Shown: in pieces, positions 47,118 through 56,771 of the stretch
How positions within the stretch are numbered: position 1 is the first letter of the stretch
Layout: each line of letters opens with the position of its first letter
DNA from: an uncultured Alphaproteobacteria bacterium
GTDB taxonomy: Bacteria; Pseudomonadota; Alphaproteobacteria; Rs-D84
DNA length: 64,000 bases
NCBI GenBank assembly: GCA_944392595.1
Contig: CALXXD010000004.1
Span: forward strand, 52,432 to 116,431
Direction of reading: 5' to 3'
Made by a program: the position numbers and the translations under genes
Notes under the pieces: model-generated
Databases searched by the model: none
Told to the model about the DNA's origin: nothing
What the model saw: the letters and a program-made list of their open reading frames with translations, nothing else

Positions 47118-49473
47118 ATTAAGAACGCATCTGCACCGCCATCGATTGTTATATGGCGTGATTATTGCCCTGATTGTGATATGGGCGATTATAAAGATTT
47201 TTTTCACGCCGCCATTATTAAACGATGCCATATTTGGCACAGCATACTTTGATAAAAATGGCGAATTGCTGCGCATAACATTGGCACCAGACGATAAATA
47301 CAGACTTTACACACCGCTGTCTGAAATGAGCCCAGACATTGTCCGCGCAACGATTTTATATGAAGATAAATATTTCTATTACCACCCGGGCATAAATCCA
47401 ATCGCACTGATTCGTGCCACAATAAATTATCTGTCGGGCGCGGCCCACCCGGCCGGTGCATCAACCATCACGATGCAGGTTGCACGTATGAAATACGACA
47501 TAAACACCCGGGAAATTATGGGAAAACTGAAACAAATTGCCGCGGCAATTTACATCGATTTATTTTACAGCAAAGACGAAATTATCACGGCATACCTGAA
47601 TCTGGCACCATACGGCGGCAACATCGAAAGCATTGGCGCGGCATCATTAATATACTTTGATAAACCGCCAAAAAATTTAACAACCATAGAATCCATAACC
47701 TTGGCAACAATTCCACAAAACCCGAACAAACGTGGATTAAACACAGCATCAGGATTGCAAAACATGATGAAAATGCGTGGCGATTTGGTGCGCCGATGGA
47801 TTGCCGAAACGGGTTCGGATAAAAATTTGACCACATTGGCGCAAATGCCACTGTCTGCACGAACAACACGCGAATTACCATTTTATGCGCCACACTTTGT
47901 AAATTTTGAAATATCGCGCACACCAACAAACGAATCGTATGTCACAACAACACTGGATTTGGGGTTACAGCGCGAATTGGAACGCACAATATCGGCACAA
48001 ATTGCACGCGGCCGTTCGCGCGGAATAACGAACGCATCCGCAATATTGCTAAATTATAAAACGATGGAAACGGTCGCCTATATCGGTTCTGCTGATTATT
48101 TTGACAAATCCATTTACGGCGAAAACGATGGTGTTCGCGCACGCCGCAGTCCTGGTTCGACATTAAAGCCACTGATATACGCGACGGCGGTTGATATGGG
48201 ATTAATTCATTCCATGACATTGTTGCGCGATGCAAAAATAAATTTTGGCGTATATGCGCCCGAAAATTCAGACAGTGAATTTTTCGGTCCCGTTCTGGCA
48301 CGCGACGCATTAACGCATTCGCGCAATATCCCAGCGGTAAATTTACTGCGTCAAATTGGCATACGGAATTTTTATAACATATTGACCGCATCCGGTGTTA
48401 CGAATTTGAAATCACCGGAATATTATGGCATATCGGTCGCATTGGGCGGGGCCGAAACATCTATGTTTGAATTGGCGGATATTTATGCCACCATGGCAAA
48501 CCTGGGGCTGCGGCGCGACATACGCACAAATATGAACGCCCCCACAAACAAAGAAAACGAAACGCAAATCCTCTCGCCCGAGGCATTTTTCATCACACTG
48601 GACATGTTGGCGCACCAATCGACACCGACAAAAAATATTCCATTTGCAAAAAAACAAACAATGCCCATTCGCCATTATTGGAAAACAGGCACATCATCAT
48701 CATTCCGCGACGCATGGACAGCGGGCATATTTGGCGATTTTGTTTTGATTGTATGGGTTGGCAATTTCGACGGTACGCCAAATAACGCTTTCAGTGGCGC
48801 GCGCGCCGCGGCCCCGATTTATTTCGCACTGGCGGACGCCACACAAAAATATTACGCCGCGCACAACACACCAATAAAAAATAATAATTTTCTGCGCGAT
48901 GATATGAATATTTCAACGGTCGAAATGTGCGATGGCGTCGGCGGCCTGGCCGGCAAATATTGCCCCAAAACGGTCATGGCATATTTTATCCCGGGCAAAT
49001 CGCCAATTACAACATCGTCCATTTATCGCGCGGTTCCGGTGGATAATAACACAGGCCTGCGGGCATGCAACCGCGACCCCAAAACGACCCACTTGGAAAT
49101 TTTCGAATTTTGGGATTCTGAATACTTGGACATGTTCGCACGCGCAGGCATCACGCGCCGCGCCCCGCCCCCATTTATGCCTGGCTGTGATTTGGACGCA
49201 ATCACATCCACCCGCGCGGCGCCCATTGTCATGTCGCCAATTGACGGCACACGCACGGTTATTTTGTCGGACGCCGACACCCAACCCATCGCGTTCCGCG
49301 CGGTATCAGACATGACAGACGCAAAAATATTTTGGTTTTTAAACGATGAAATGATTGGCACAACCGTGTCGGGCGAAACATTAATGCACGACACACCAAT
49401 CGGCGATTACACCGTGCGCATAATGGACGAAATGGGCGCGGCCACAACGATAAAATTCAGCGTAGTCAAATAA
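47101..49473 (+). CDS. pbpC: penicillin-binding protein 1C
   Basis: 790 residues. N-terminal membrane anchor (YGVIIALIVIWAIIKIFF); glycosyltransferase GT51 domain with LYEDKYFYYHPG and GASTITMQVARM; transpeptidase domain with Ser353 in SPGSTLKP, SRN in THSRNIP, and KTGT at about 528 (WKTGTSSSFRDAWTAG); and the C-terminal BiPBP_C domain (about 700-790). It polymerises and may crosslink peptidoglycan. It overlaps the alpha-2-macroglobulin gene in another frame, which suggests coupled translation. Confidence 0.95.
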   Translation: MKMWNKLRTHLHRHRLLYGVIIALIVIWAIIKIFFTPPLLNDAIFGTAYFDKNGELLRITLAPDDKYRLYTPLSEMSPDIVRATILYEDKYFYYHPGINPIALIRATINYLSGAAHPAGASTITMQVARMKYDINTREIMGKLKQIAAAIYIDLFYSKDEIITAYLNLAPYGGNIESIGAASLIYFDKPPKNLTTIESITLATIPQNPNKRGLNTASGLQNMMKMRGDLVRRWIAETGSDKNLTTLAQMPLSARTTRELPFYAPHFVNFEISRTPTNESYVTTTLDLGLQRELERTISAQIARGRSRGITNASAILLNYKTMETVAYIGSADYFDKSIYGENDGVRARRSPGSTLKPLIYATAVDMGLIHSMTLLRDAKINFGVYAPENSDSEFFGPVLARDALTHSRNIPAVNLLRQIGIRNFYNILTASGVTNLKSPEYYGISVALGGAETSMFELADIYATMANLGLRRDIRTNMNAPTNKENETQILSPEAFFITLDMLAHQSTPTKNIPFAKKQTMPIRHYWKTGTSSSFRDAWTAGIFGDFVLIVWVGNFDGTPNNAFSGARAAAPIYFALADATQKYYAAHNTPIKNNNFLRDDMNISTVEMCDGVGGLAGKYCPKTVMAYFIPGKSPITTSSIYRAVPVDNNTGLRACNRDPKTTHLEIFEFWDSEYLDMFARAGITRRAPPPFMPGCDLDAITSTRAAPIVMSPIDGTRTVILSDADTQPIAFRAVSDMTDAKIFWFLNDEMIGTTVSGETLMHDTPIGDYTVRIMDEMGAATTIKFSVVK

Positions 49474-49476
49474 AAA

Positions 49477-50358
49477 TCACAACAGAAAATCTGTTATATA
49501 ATTAAACGAAATTCCAACAATTAAATTGCTGCCATAATGCTGGGCGGCGCGGGCCTTGGCCAAACGATATTGCACATACGGCCCCATAGTGAAATGCCCC
49601 CATAAATTAGTATCCAAACGCAACACAGCACTTAAATCGCGTTCCAAATCGGTCGGCACATATCCAGAATAAGAAAAATATTCACGATAATACCCATCAG
49701 ACGAAACCTTGACCCCGTCGCGAATTCCATATTCCAACCGCCACCCAAATTCAGCACCGATTTTGTTATTCTGATCCCCGGCATACGTAAAATCATATTC
49801 GTGGATACCGGTTAAATATAAACTTTTAATAATATTGTGGTCAAACAGCGAAATACCAGCACTGGAACGAACAATATTCTGTCGTGGCGATTCCACGCTG
49901 TCGGCGAATTGAGTTTCATACGCCGCACGCACAGTCGGACCAAATTTCAGCCCCGCAAATTCCCAACACGAATAAGACAAATCACTGGAATACAAAATTT
50001 TATCAGCATTTTCATCGGTTGTTGCCGGCGCGTTATACGGTTTCAGCGTAGTTTTGCCATATTCCATCACCAAACTGTTGTCCCATTTAAATTTATTTTT
50101 GGTAAATTCCAAAATGGTATCAAACACACCCTTGATATAATCCTGGCTGGTGGCGTTCAACGCAGCCACAGGCGAATCCTGATATTCTGCGGCATTTCGT
50201 ACCTGGGTTTTCGACCAATCCAATCCAATTCTGCGCACAGACAATTTTAAATTTTGATTATCGTGCGACACACCAAACAAAGATTCAGCCGTATCGGCAC
50301 ACGCAACCGCCGGCACAGTCAGCACCAACAACAAAACAACAGAAATTTTTTTTAACAT
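49477..50358 (-). CDS. outer-membrane beta-barrel-like protein
   Basis: 293 residues: a signal peptide (ISVVLLLVLTVPAVACA), then alternating aromatic/polar strands (SYSCWEFAGLKFGPTVRAAY, KIGAEFGWRLEYGI, FTMGPYVQYRLAKARA, VGISFNYITDFLL). The layout suggests a barrel of about 12 short strands. It follows the two genes upstream on the same strand and is probably part of the same operon. Function unknown; the stop is three bases from the convergent pbpC stop. Confidence 0.65.
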   Translation of the reverse strand: MLKKISVVLLLVLTVPAVACADTAESLFGVSHDNQNLKLSVRRIGLDWSKTQVRNAAEYQDSPVAALNATSQDYIKGVFDTILEFTKNKFKWDNSLVMEYGKTTLKPYNAPATTDENADKILYSSDLSYSCWEFAGLKFGPTVRAAYETQFADSVESPRQNIVRSSAGISLFDHNIIKSLYLTGIHEYDFTYAGDQNNKIGAEFGWRLEYGIRDGVKVSSDGYYREYFSYSGYVPTDLERDLSAVLRLDTNLWGHFTMGPYVQYRLAKARAAQHYGSNLIVGISFNYITDFLL

Positions 50359-50362
50359 CGGA

Positions 50363-50980
50363 TTACTTTATTATATGTAAAACACCATTTTGATCGGCGT
50401 ACCGCCAACCAGCCTCGCGTATGGCGATGGTAAATGCACTGCGTGACGCAGCGGGAATTTCCACCGTCACCCGATTGCCGTTAATGAATTTAGTATCCAA
50501 ATCAATACCTTCGGCCCGGGCAATGGCATTCAATTCAATCCACCCCGCCAATTTATCAGACATAACAACCTGCACCACGGTTCTGTCGCCCGATTTTCCA
50601 TCGGTCAGCCAGTTTTGAATATTATTTTCGGTCATCCACGCCCGCGCAGCGTCCCCATCAATCGTCATGGTGATGTTCGCAGAATAAGTGGTATCAGATT
50701 GCTGTTCCCCATCAATGGATGACGACGCAATCAAATTTGTTAAATCGGCCGATTTGGAATTTTGTAATACCGCTTCCAATTGATCGGGTATGGAATATTG
50801 TCCCAACACGTCGGTGATAATTTGACGGCGGGCCTCGTCAAACGCCATATCTTTGGCGGTGGCGGCGGTATCGCTGGTCACATTAACAGACGCCACCCCC
50901 GACAAATCAATTGCGGCATGCGCCATCACTGGCGCCGCCACAACACATAATGCAACCAAAATTTTTTTCACATCAATCAT
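50363..50980 (-). CDS. periplasmic protein, possibly DUF2066-like
   Basis: 205 residues from the ATG at 50980. Signal peptide (ILVALCVVAAPVMAHAA). The mature start (VNVTSDTAATAKDMAFDEARRQIITDVLGQY, broken around AKDM) resembles the N-terminus of the DUF2066 family, in which an array of alanines and arginines precedes a helix. The C-terminus has a two-strand domain (VTVEIPAASRSAFTIAI). It lies ten bases after the barrel gene at 50991 and five bases before the next gene. Role unknown. Confidence 0.55.
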   Translation of the reverse strand: MIDVKKILVALCVVAAPVMAHAAIDLSGVASVNVTSDTAATAKDMAFDEARRQIITDVLGQYSIPDQLEAVLQNSKSADLTNLIASSSIDGEQQSDTTYSANITMTIDGDAARAWMTENNIQNWLTDGKSGDRTVVQVVMSDKLAGWIELNAIARAEGIDLDTKFINGNRVTVEIPAASRSAFTIAIREAGWRYADQNGVLHIIK

Positions 50981-50990
50981 GCTTGCTCGA

Positions 50991-52472
50991 TTAAAACTTT
51001 GCATTAATCCCGACGCGAATTCCCAATGATTTATAGAACGATTCTATTTCGCCATTGGTCGTGCAAACGCCATTCGGACATTGCGCCAACAAATCTTTAA
51101 TGTTGATTGCGGTCGGATCGCCGTTATCTGGATCCAACATAGCATCCTCGCTATCGTAATCCGCCAGAATATCGTTGTACCAATTTTCATAGTATCCAAC
51201 ATTCAGATAAGTTTTGGCATCCGCGCTGCTGACGCTGTAATAATCATAAGTCATCCCCAGCGATAATGCAACCGAATCAGTAATCGCGGTTGTCCAATTA
51301 AACCCGGCACCAAAATGGATTGCGCCAAACATACCGGCTGTATCCTCGACACTTTTGGGGTGTTGCCAATCAAAACGATACGGCTGGTCCCCAACGGATG
51401 TATATCCCGGAAATCCCAATTCAATTCGACCATTCACAGCATTATTTTGATTAATCACATAATCCATATCCAGCGCGATATATGGCCCCGCCCATGTCGT
51501 TTCATACGAATGGCTTACGCCTGGCTGCTTGTAATAATATGTGCCACCTGTATCAACAACATCACCCGCACTTGTACCATCGGGCAAAGTCAAGGGTGGT
51601 ATTTTGCCATCAACCAACTCGCCACGCCAAATAATGTACGATGTTTTCCCATCGTTTTTTACAATCACAATGGCTGGATCACATTGAACTTCATCACTGC
51701 CTGCGACCTGGACACAACCCGCAGTATCAACCGCCAAACCATAGTTATTTTCAGTTGTCAAATTATATTTCAAATACCGATATCCCACAGACGGCGTTAA
51801 TGTCACACTTCCGATTTTGAACACATCGGTCAGCCCAATTCCGACATTGAACCCCAGCATATTGCCGCCCTTGCTTGTCCCCATGGACAAAGCATGACCG
51901 ATTTGATCCCCGATTTCTTCTTTGGAACTGCCATCAATCCAAGTCGTCACCAGATACCCGCCATTGGTAATATCATCGTCGTACATGACGCTTTCGCCCC
52001 ATTGCATACCATACTTTAATCCGGCATCAATCTGGACAGTGGTATTTCCCATATCAAACGCATAACCGGCATCCACACCCAACACATTCCACGCCAAGTT
52101 ATCATAACTTAAAATACTGCCCGATTGGTTCATACTGAATTGCCACTGGGCCATTTCATGCGTAATTCCTGCGTCCAGCCAAAATCCAGATTTTTTTGCC
52201 CCGCCCCCGGTTTGTGTTGCCGCGTTCTGGTTTGTTGTTGGTCTTTGCGCGGCGACATTGCGCGCTGCATTGGTATTATAGTTGTTATATGTATTATACC
52301 GCGTTGATGCATACGACGGCGTACTGTAAGAATTATACCGATTTGCATACCCAGACGCATACGACGTTTGTGGCGATTGATACGCGCCGGTATATCCCGA
52401 ATAGTACGTTCCTGCGGCATTTGCCACGATTGGCGCCAACATCATCATTGCAACCAGTGAAATTTTTTTCAT
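50991..52472 (-). CDS. outer-membrane beta-barrel protein
   Basis: 493 residues from the ATG at 52472. Signal peptide (ISLVAMMMLAPIVANAAG), a Tyr/Ser/Asn-rich low-complexity stretch (about 25-85), and a large barrel: AGYAFDMGNTTVQIDAGLKYG, TLTPSVGYRYLKYNL, AGPYIALDMDYVINQNN, VALSLGMTYDYYSV, final GIRVGINAKF with a terminal Phe as BAM substrates have. The omptin/OprF-like size suggests a surface protein or porin. First gene of a three-gene envelope operon. Confidence 0.72.
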   Translation of the reverse strand: MKKISLVAMMMLAPIVANAAGTYYSGYTGAYQSPQTSYASGYANRYNSYSTPSYASTRYNTYNNYNTNAARNVAAQRPTTNQNAATQTGGGAKKSGFWLDAGITHEMAQWQFSMNQSGSILSYDNLAWNVLGVDAGYAFDMGNTTVQIDAGLKYGMQWGESVMYDDDITNGGYLVTTWIDGSSKEEIGDQIGHALSMGTSKGGNMLGFNVGIGLTDVFKIGSVTLTPSVGYRYLKYNLTTENNYGLAVDTAGCVQVAGSDEVQCDPAIVIVKNDGKTSYIIWRGELVDGKIPPLTLPDGTSAGDVVDTGGTYYYKQPGVSHSYETTWAGPYIALDMDYVINQNNAVNGRIELGFPGYTSVGDQPYRFDWQHPKSVEDTAGMFGAIHFGAGFNWTTAITDSVALSLGMTYDYYSVSSADAKTYLNVGYYENWYNDILADYDSEDAMLDPDNGDPTAINIKDLLAQCPNGVCTTNGEIESFYKSLGIRVGINAKF

Positions 52473-52568
52473 ACCTTTGACCCCTACATTCATATTATCG
52501 CCACAATTATATCACAAAATGATTGAAAAAAAAACATGTTCTTGTAAGATTGACGCATCACCCACCCT

Positions 52569-52655
52569 GCGGGCATGGCGCAACTGGCAGACGCGCAGCA
52601 CTAAGGATGCTGTGGATGAAAATCCTTGGGGGTTCGATTCCCCCTGCCCGCACCA
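52569..52655 (+). tRNA. tRNA-Leu (anticodon AAG)
   Basis: 87 nt including CCA. Acceptor GCGGGCA pairs with TGCCCGC; anticodon stem CAGCA/TGCTG encloses CTAAGGA, so positions 34-36 are AAG; a long variable arm (GGATGAAAATCC) marks class II; the T-loop is TTCGATT. A leucine anticodon beginning with A is unusual in bacteria, where GAG normally reads these codons. Confidence 0.9.
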
Positions 52656-52713
52656 AAATAAAACTTGCCCCCGTTTTCAAAAATTTGCTAACATTCACAT
52701 ATAAAGTAAAGGA

Positions 52714-55700
52714 ATGACGGGAATCAGACGATTTTTATTGTGTTGTCTGGGGATACTGGGCATATTCGTATGCGACGCATACGCCGACGATTCGTCGGAT
52801 GCGGTTGCGCGTGCTGCGACCCGTCGTGGTGCGACAACAATTGCACGAACACAATCATCCGACACGGGCGAATCTGCAACGGTTTCGCGCACATCAAACG
52901 CCACGGCGGCCACGCCAAACGCGCGTGCGCGCACAACTGTAACAACTGTTTCCCGCACAAGCGCGCCTGTTCGCAATGTATCGGCCCGCACGACTGGGGC
53001 GTCGGCTCAATCGACATCTTCTGGACGTGCGACATCAAACGTGTTACAGCGCACCCCCACATCAACCGCCACATCGGGAACCGCATCACGCACAACAGTA
53101 TCGCGTGCAACAACCACACCCGTGGTTCGCGCTGCGTCACACCCATCGTCCCAGTCCCGCACGGCGACGCCATCTGTATCGCGCAACGCGATTTCCACGC
53201 ACGCACGCACTGCAACCGCGGCCCCAACGACAATCCGGCGCGGCACGGCATCCACATCTGGCAAAAACGCATCGCGCATATCGCGTGCGGGCGTCACAGC
53301 ATCAGACATTATCAATCGCGATTATACCACCTGCCGCGAGGTATATTATGATTGCATGGATGAATTCTGTGCGAATAAAGACAGCCAATTAAAACGTTGC
53401 GCATGTTCCGCCCGCGTCAGTGAATTTGACGGAATTCAAAATCAGTTGGATCAAATAGAAGACAAATTATTGGATTTCAACCAACGCCTGCTGACGGTGA
53501 ATATGGACAAAGAAGACGCCATGGCCATATCCCAAGCGACCGAGGGCGAAATCGCATTTTTACAGGAAGACACATCCGCATCCAAAGAATTATTGGATGA
53601 AATATCTGAAAAATTGAACACCACATTCGACACAAGTTCATTTGACGCGAACCTGGCGCCCATATCATTATCCCTGAACCGCGATGCTGCATTCGACAGT
53701 GTTGATTCATTGGCGGGCGCATCAACGACATCGCTGACCGGCACAAGTTTATATTCAGCCGCCCTGCCCGTTTGTCGCGAAATGGCGATGGAGGTCTGCA
53801 CCGCCGACGAACTGGACATAGTCGAAAGTGGTTACCAGATGGCGATTGAACAAGATTGCAACACAGTTGCCAAAGCATATCAGACCCAGCAAGATTTGGC
53901 GCGCGAAAAAATCCGCGAAGGCGGCGCGCTGCTTGACATGTCGCGTCTGAACACATACCAAGAACGCAATTCGGATGATTTATTAACGTGCAAGAAAAAG
54001 ATGCTGGATTTATTAACCAATACGGCGGTTTGCGGCAACGATTTGGGCAAATGTTTGGACATAAGTGGCCAATATATCGATCCCTCCACGGGCGAGGCTA
54101 TCTTGACCCCGAACCTTGTGAATTTAAGAACGCTGATAACGCGTCCGACGGGCGATCAGACATGGACAAACGCGCCCGGCAACGACAGATTTGTAAAATA
54201 CCTGGAATCAAAAAGGATGTTTTTGGAATCCGCCACTGAAAATTGCGAAGAAATTGCCGATTCGGTCTGGGATGGATTTTTGGAAGATGCATTGGCGCAA
54301 ATCAAATTGGCCCAAGACGCCAAGATGGAGGAAGTCCGCCAAAGTTGCACCACATTAACCGCGCAATGCCTGACGGATGCCGCCGATTCGCTGGAAGATT
54401 TTGATGCCCGCGCGCTGTCTATTTTCGGTGTTGCGGCGGACAAAACGGCGAAACAAATGTGTGCCCAGGTTCAATCCGCATGCGTTGCCATATTGGATAC
54501 AGTCGATGGCGGTATGGAATGGGGAACCGGCATGACGGAAATCGCGGCGGACAAAACGTTCGACACGATATTACAAACCTGTCGCGAGGTTGGGCGCAAC
54601 TGCATCATTCAGTCATGCAAATCGATTGCGGGTAATTTTGGTCTGTGCGACGACATAGACACATCCGTCAATCGCAAGGCTATTATAAACCGCACGGCAT
54701 GCTGGGGCGAGGTACTGAACTGCGTTGCCGACGCGGGCGACGATACGATTGAACAAATCACAACGTTACTGATGCGCGACGGCACAATGTCCGAAGACGG
54801 CACATTCTATCACTATCTGTACGGCCAAGATTTATCCAACGCCATATTAAAAGGCCAATGCATTGACACAGTTTCCGACGACGGCAACACAAAAATCACG
54901 CCATACTGCATACACGACGTATGTGCATCTGAATGTGGCACGTACAGCGACGGTAAATACAGCAACCAAAATTCCGCCGCATGCCGCAGATGCCGCTTGG
55001 CTGAACGCATTTGGGGCAATTGCGAAAGCGCACCGAACACGGTATTAAGTGACATCAATGCGCATAACAAGATTCACAAACCTATTACGAACGCATCGGG
55101 CGACGACACGTTATTGGCATGGTTTGCGAAAAACACCAACACCCAAGACGCAATTGACAGTTGCCGCGACACAACATGCGGTCCGGGCTATATTGCGACA
55201 TACGACTCGGACACAGGCGCGACATACTGCATATCCGAAAGCGAATTATCAGACGATGGCGAAACATGTCCATTGGACAACTATTGGCGGTTTTATGTAA
55301 ATGGGGACCCAGATACCGGATACACAAATTGTTGCAAGGCCGGCCGCGATTCGTTTGGCAATTGTTGCATGGGGAATCTGCAAACACAGATCCTTGGTTT
55401 TAAATACGACGTAACAGAACCATATTACATCACCGAAGGTACCAAATTGCCAACGGAATCAAAAATACCCGCGGCTCCAAATGACGGAACAGAAGGAAAA
55501 ATTCCAGAAGACAAAAACGGCGGGTTGTGTTTGCCAGCAAGATTACAATTTGTTGCGGCCATACCAATGGATGCCGATGGCTCGGAACTGGGATTTTTGT
55601 TCTGCACAAATGATTCAACCACGGGCGCATCCACACCCCCCGGATCCCCAGTATATCCATCCGGGGATACAATCAACTGCGCCAACGGCCGATATGTAAT

Positions 55701-55950
55701 CGTCACAAAATCGGGGAAATACGCAACACCAGGTTACGAAAACCCGGAATTCGCCAACAAAAAAGACGACCCGGACAACGCGTACCCGCAAAATTCATAT
55801 AACTTGGCGTCCAGGGGTGGCACATGTCGTATGGCACCAAACGGCAAATGGTTTTTATCAGATAAAACAACAGAATGCGCCGAGCCAAAGAATTACAAGG
55901 TAAATTATAACACACAACTGACAGGTGACATCACAACAGACGGAGACTAA
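52714..55950 (+). CDS. large secreted protein with Ser/Thr/Ala/Arg-rich linker and Cys-rich modules
   Basis: 1078 residues. Signal peptide (FLLCCLGILGIFVCDAYA). About residues 30-195 are a low-complexity linker of repeating VSRTS/ARTTG/ATSGT units. A Cys module follows (CREVYYDCMDEFCANKD then KRCACSAR), shared with the protein at 9190. Next comes a helical region (QIEDKLLDFNQRL), then a long body with about 40 Cys in many paired positions, ending near a CRMAPNGKWFLSD segment. Probably surface-exposed or exported; function unknown. A strong promoter starts the next unit immediately downstream. Confidence 0.75.
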   Translation: MTGIRRFLLCCLGILGIFVCDAYADDSSDAVARAATRRGATTIARTQSSDTGESATVSRTSNATAATPNARARTTVTTVSRTSAPVRNVSARTTGASAQSTSSGRATSNVLQRTPTSTATSGTASRTTVSRATTTPVVRAASHPSSQSRTATPSVSRNAISTHARTATAAPTTIRRGTASTSGKNASRISRAGVTASDIINRDYTTCREVYYDCMDEFCANKDSQLKRCACSARVSEFDGIQNQLDQIEDKLLDFNQRLLTVNMDKEDAMAISQATEGEIAFLQEDTSASKELLDEISEKLNTTFDTSSFDANLAPISLSLNRDAAFDSVDSLAGASTTSLTGTSLYSAALPVCREMAMEVCTADELDIVESGYQMAIEQDCNTVAKAYQTQQDLAREKIREGGALLDMSRLNTYQERNSDDLLTCKKKMLDLLTNTAVCGNDLGKCLDISGQYIDPSTGEAILTPNLVNLRTLITRPTGDQTWTNAPGNDRFVKYLESKRMFLESATENCEEIADSVWDGFLEDALAQIKLAQDAKMEEVRQSCTTLTAQCLTDAADSLEDFDARALSIFGVAADKTAKQMCAQVQSACVAILDTVDGGMEWGTGMTEIAADKTFDTILQTCREVGRNCIIQSCKSIAGNFGLCDDIDTSVNRKAIINRTACWGEVLNCVADAGDDTIEQITTLLMRDGTMSEDGTFYHYLYGQDLSNAILKGQCIDTVSDDGNTKITPYCIHDVCASECGTYSDGKYSNQNSAACRRCRLAERIWGNCESAPNTVLSDINAHNKIHKPITNASGDDTLLAWFAKNTNTQDAIDSCRDTTCGPGYIATYDSDTGATYCISESELSDDGETCPLDNYWRFYVNGDPDTGYTNCCKAGRDSFGNCCMGNLQTQILGFKYDVTEPYYITEGTKLPTESKIPAAPNDGTEGKIPEDKNGGLCLPARLQFVAAIPMDADGSELGFLFCTNDSTTGASTPPGSPVYPSGDTINCANGRYVIVTKSGKYATPGYENPEFANKKDDPDNAYPQNSYNLASRGGTCRMAPNGKWFLSDKTTECAEPKNYKVNYNTQLTGDITTDGD

Positions 55951-55956
55951 ATAAAC

Positions 55957-55985
55957 TTGACAATTTGTTCATTTTGTACTATCAT
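55957..55985 (+). promoter_or_regulatory. strong sigma70-type promoter
   Basis: Perfect TTGACA, 17-base spacer, TATCAT, with a start near 55992. It drives a transcript of about 200 nt that ends in the hairpin at 56166-56191. Confidence 0.7.
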
Positions 55986-56008
55986 TAACGAATGAACTTA
56001 TAGAAACG

Positions 56009-56155
56009 ATGCAAAATTTGGTGAAAAATCTTTACTGTTTTTATTTGGGCGATGCGCCCAATTGGCCGCCGTGCGACACGGGTCGCAATGGGGGGGAAAC
56101 GGGGAATGAATTTTCACCGATTACCGAAAACGATGGTGATGATTTTGTGTCGTAA
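56009..56155 (+). CDS. possible 48-residue protein or small RNA
   Basis: The only ORF in a short unit with its own strong promoter and terminator. The product would start MQNLVKNLYCFYLGDAPNW and end in an acidic tail (ITENDGDDFVS). There is no ribosome site before the ATG, and a three-codon ORF (ATGAACTTATAG) begins at the predicted transcript start. The unit could instead make an untranslated RNA. No known RNA family is recognised. Confidence 0.35.
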   Translation: MQNLVKNLYCFYLGDAPNWPPCDTGRNGGETGNEFSPITENDGDDFVS

Positions 56156-56165
56156 ATGGGATAAA

Positions 56166-56191
56166 AGTCCGGGATTTTTCCGGGCTTTTTT
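56166..56191 (+). terminator. terminator of the small transcription unit
   Basis: AGTCCGG/CCGGGCT stem (one G-T wobble), 7-base loop, then six T residues. Confidence 0.8.
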
Positions 56192-56221
56192 GTTTAACAA
56201 AACAACCAAAGGGGGTTGTAT

Positions 56222-56695
56222 ATGAAAATAAAAAAAATAATGCCGTATAATATCAGGAAAATATTACCAATGATTGGTATTGCGGGTGCGTCACTGATGA
56301 TGGGCGGATGCCAAAAAGAAGAACAACCAACCCACGATGTTGAATTAACTTTTTCTCAGAATGATGTTTCAAATGTTATACTTATCCATCCAGATGAAAC
56401 AAGCTACAACCTTTCGCGCGAAGTCAGTGATATAATAAAATACCTGGATGCCCAACCCGATATCCGCACAATTTATTTGGTTCCAAAAGATAATTGGAGG
56501 GGTGTTCAAGAAGAGGGCGTTACAGCCATACGAAATTATACATTATCCTATGCTATTGATTATTCTCCAAAGGTTCGCGGCAGGGGCGATTTTAATTTTG
56601 AATTGGGCGCTGCATCCAAAGTACCCGAGGACAGTTTATGGTACGTTAAACATGGCTGGACAATCAACGAATATTACAATCGGCAACAACGTTAA
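56222..56695 (+). CDS. lipoprotein of unknown function
   Basis: 157 residues from the ATG at 56222 (GGGGG upstream). A long lipoprotein signal (about 30 residues) ends in lipobox MMGGC, then QKEEQPTHD and a globular domain with VILIHPDETSYNLSREV, IRTIYLVPKDNWRG and YVKHGWTINEYYN. No family is recognised. It has its own terminator and may also be read from the strong promoter at 55957 if the first terminator leaks. Confidence 0.65.
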   Translation: MKIKKIMPYNIRKILPMIGIAGASLMMGGCQKEEQPTHDVELTFSQNDVSNVILIHPDETSYNLSREVSDIIKYLDAQPDIRTIYLVPKDNWRGVQEEGVTAIRNYTLSYAIDYSPKVRGRGDFNFELGAASKVPEDSLWYVKHGWTINEYYNRQQR

Positions 56696-56696
56696 A

Positions 56697-56721
56697 AAAA
56701 TCCGGCAATGCCGGATTTTTT
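56697..56721 (+). terminator. terminator of the lipoprotein gene
   Basis: AATCCGGC/GCCGGATT stem, followed by TTTTTTTG, directly after the stop codon. Confidence 0.85.
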
Positions 56722-56771
56722 TGTTGCCCGTGTATATTAATTTTTTTATGCTGTACTGTGAAAAATGAAAC

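Noticed and set aside
55992..56191. tmRNA, 4.5S or 6S RNA
   Set aside because: No tRNA-like domain, tag-peptide ending, conserved SRP loop or 6S open-bubble layout could be found.
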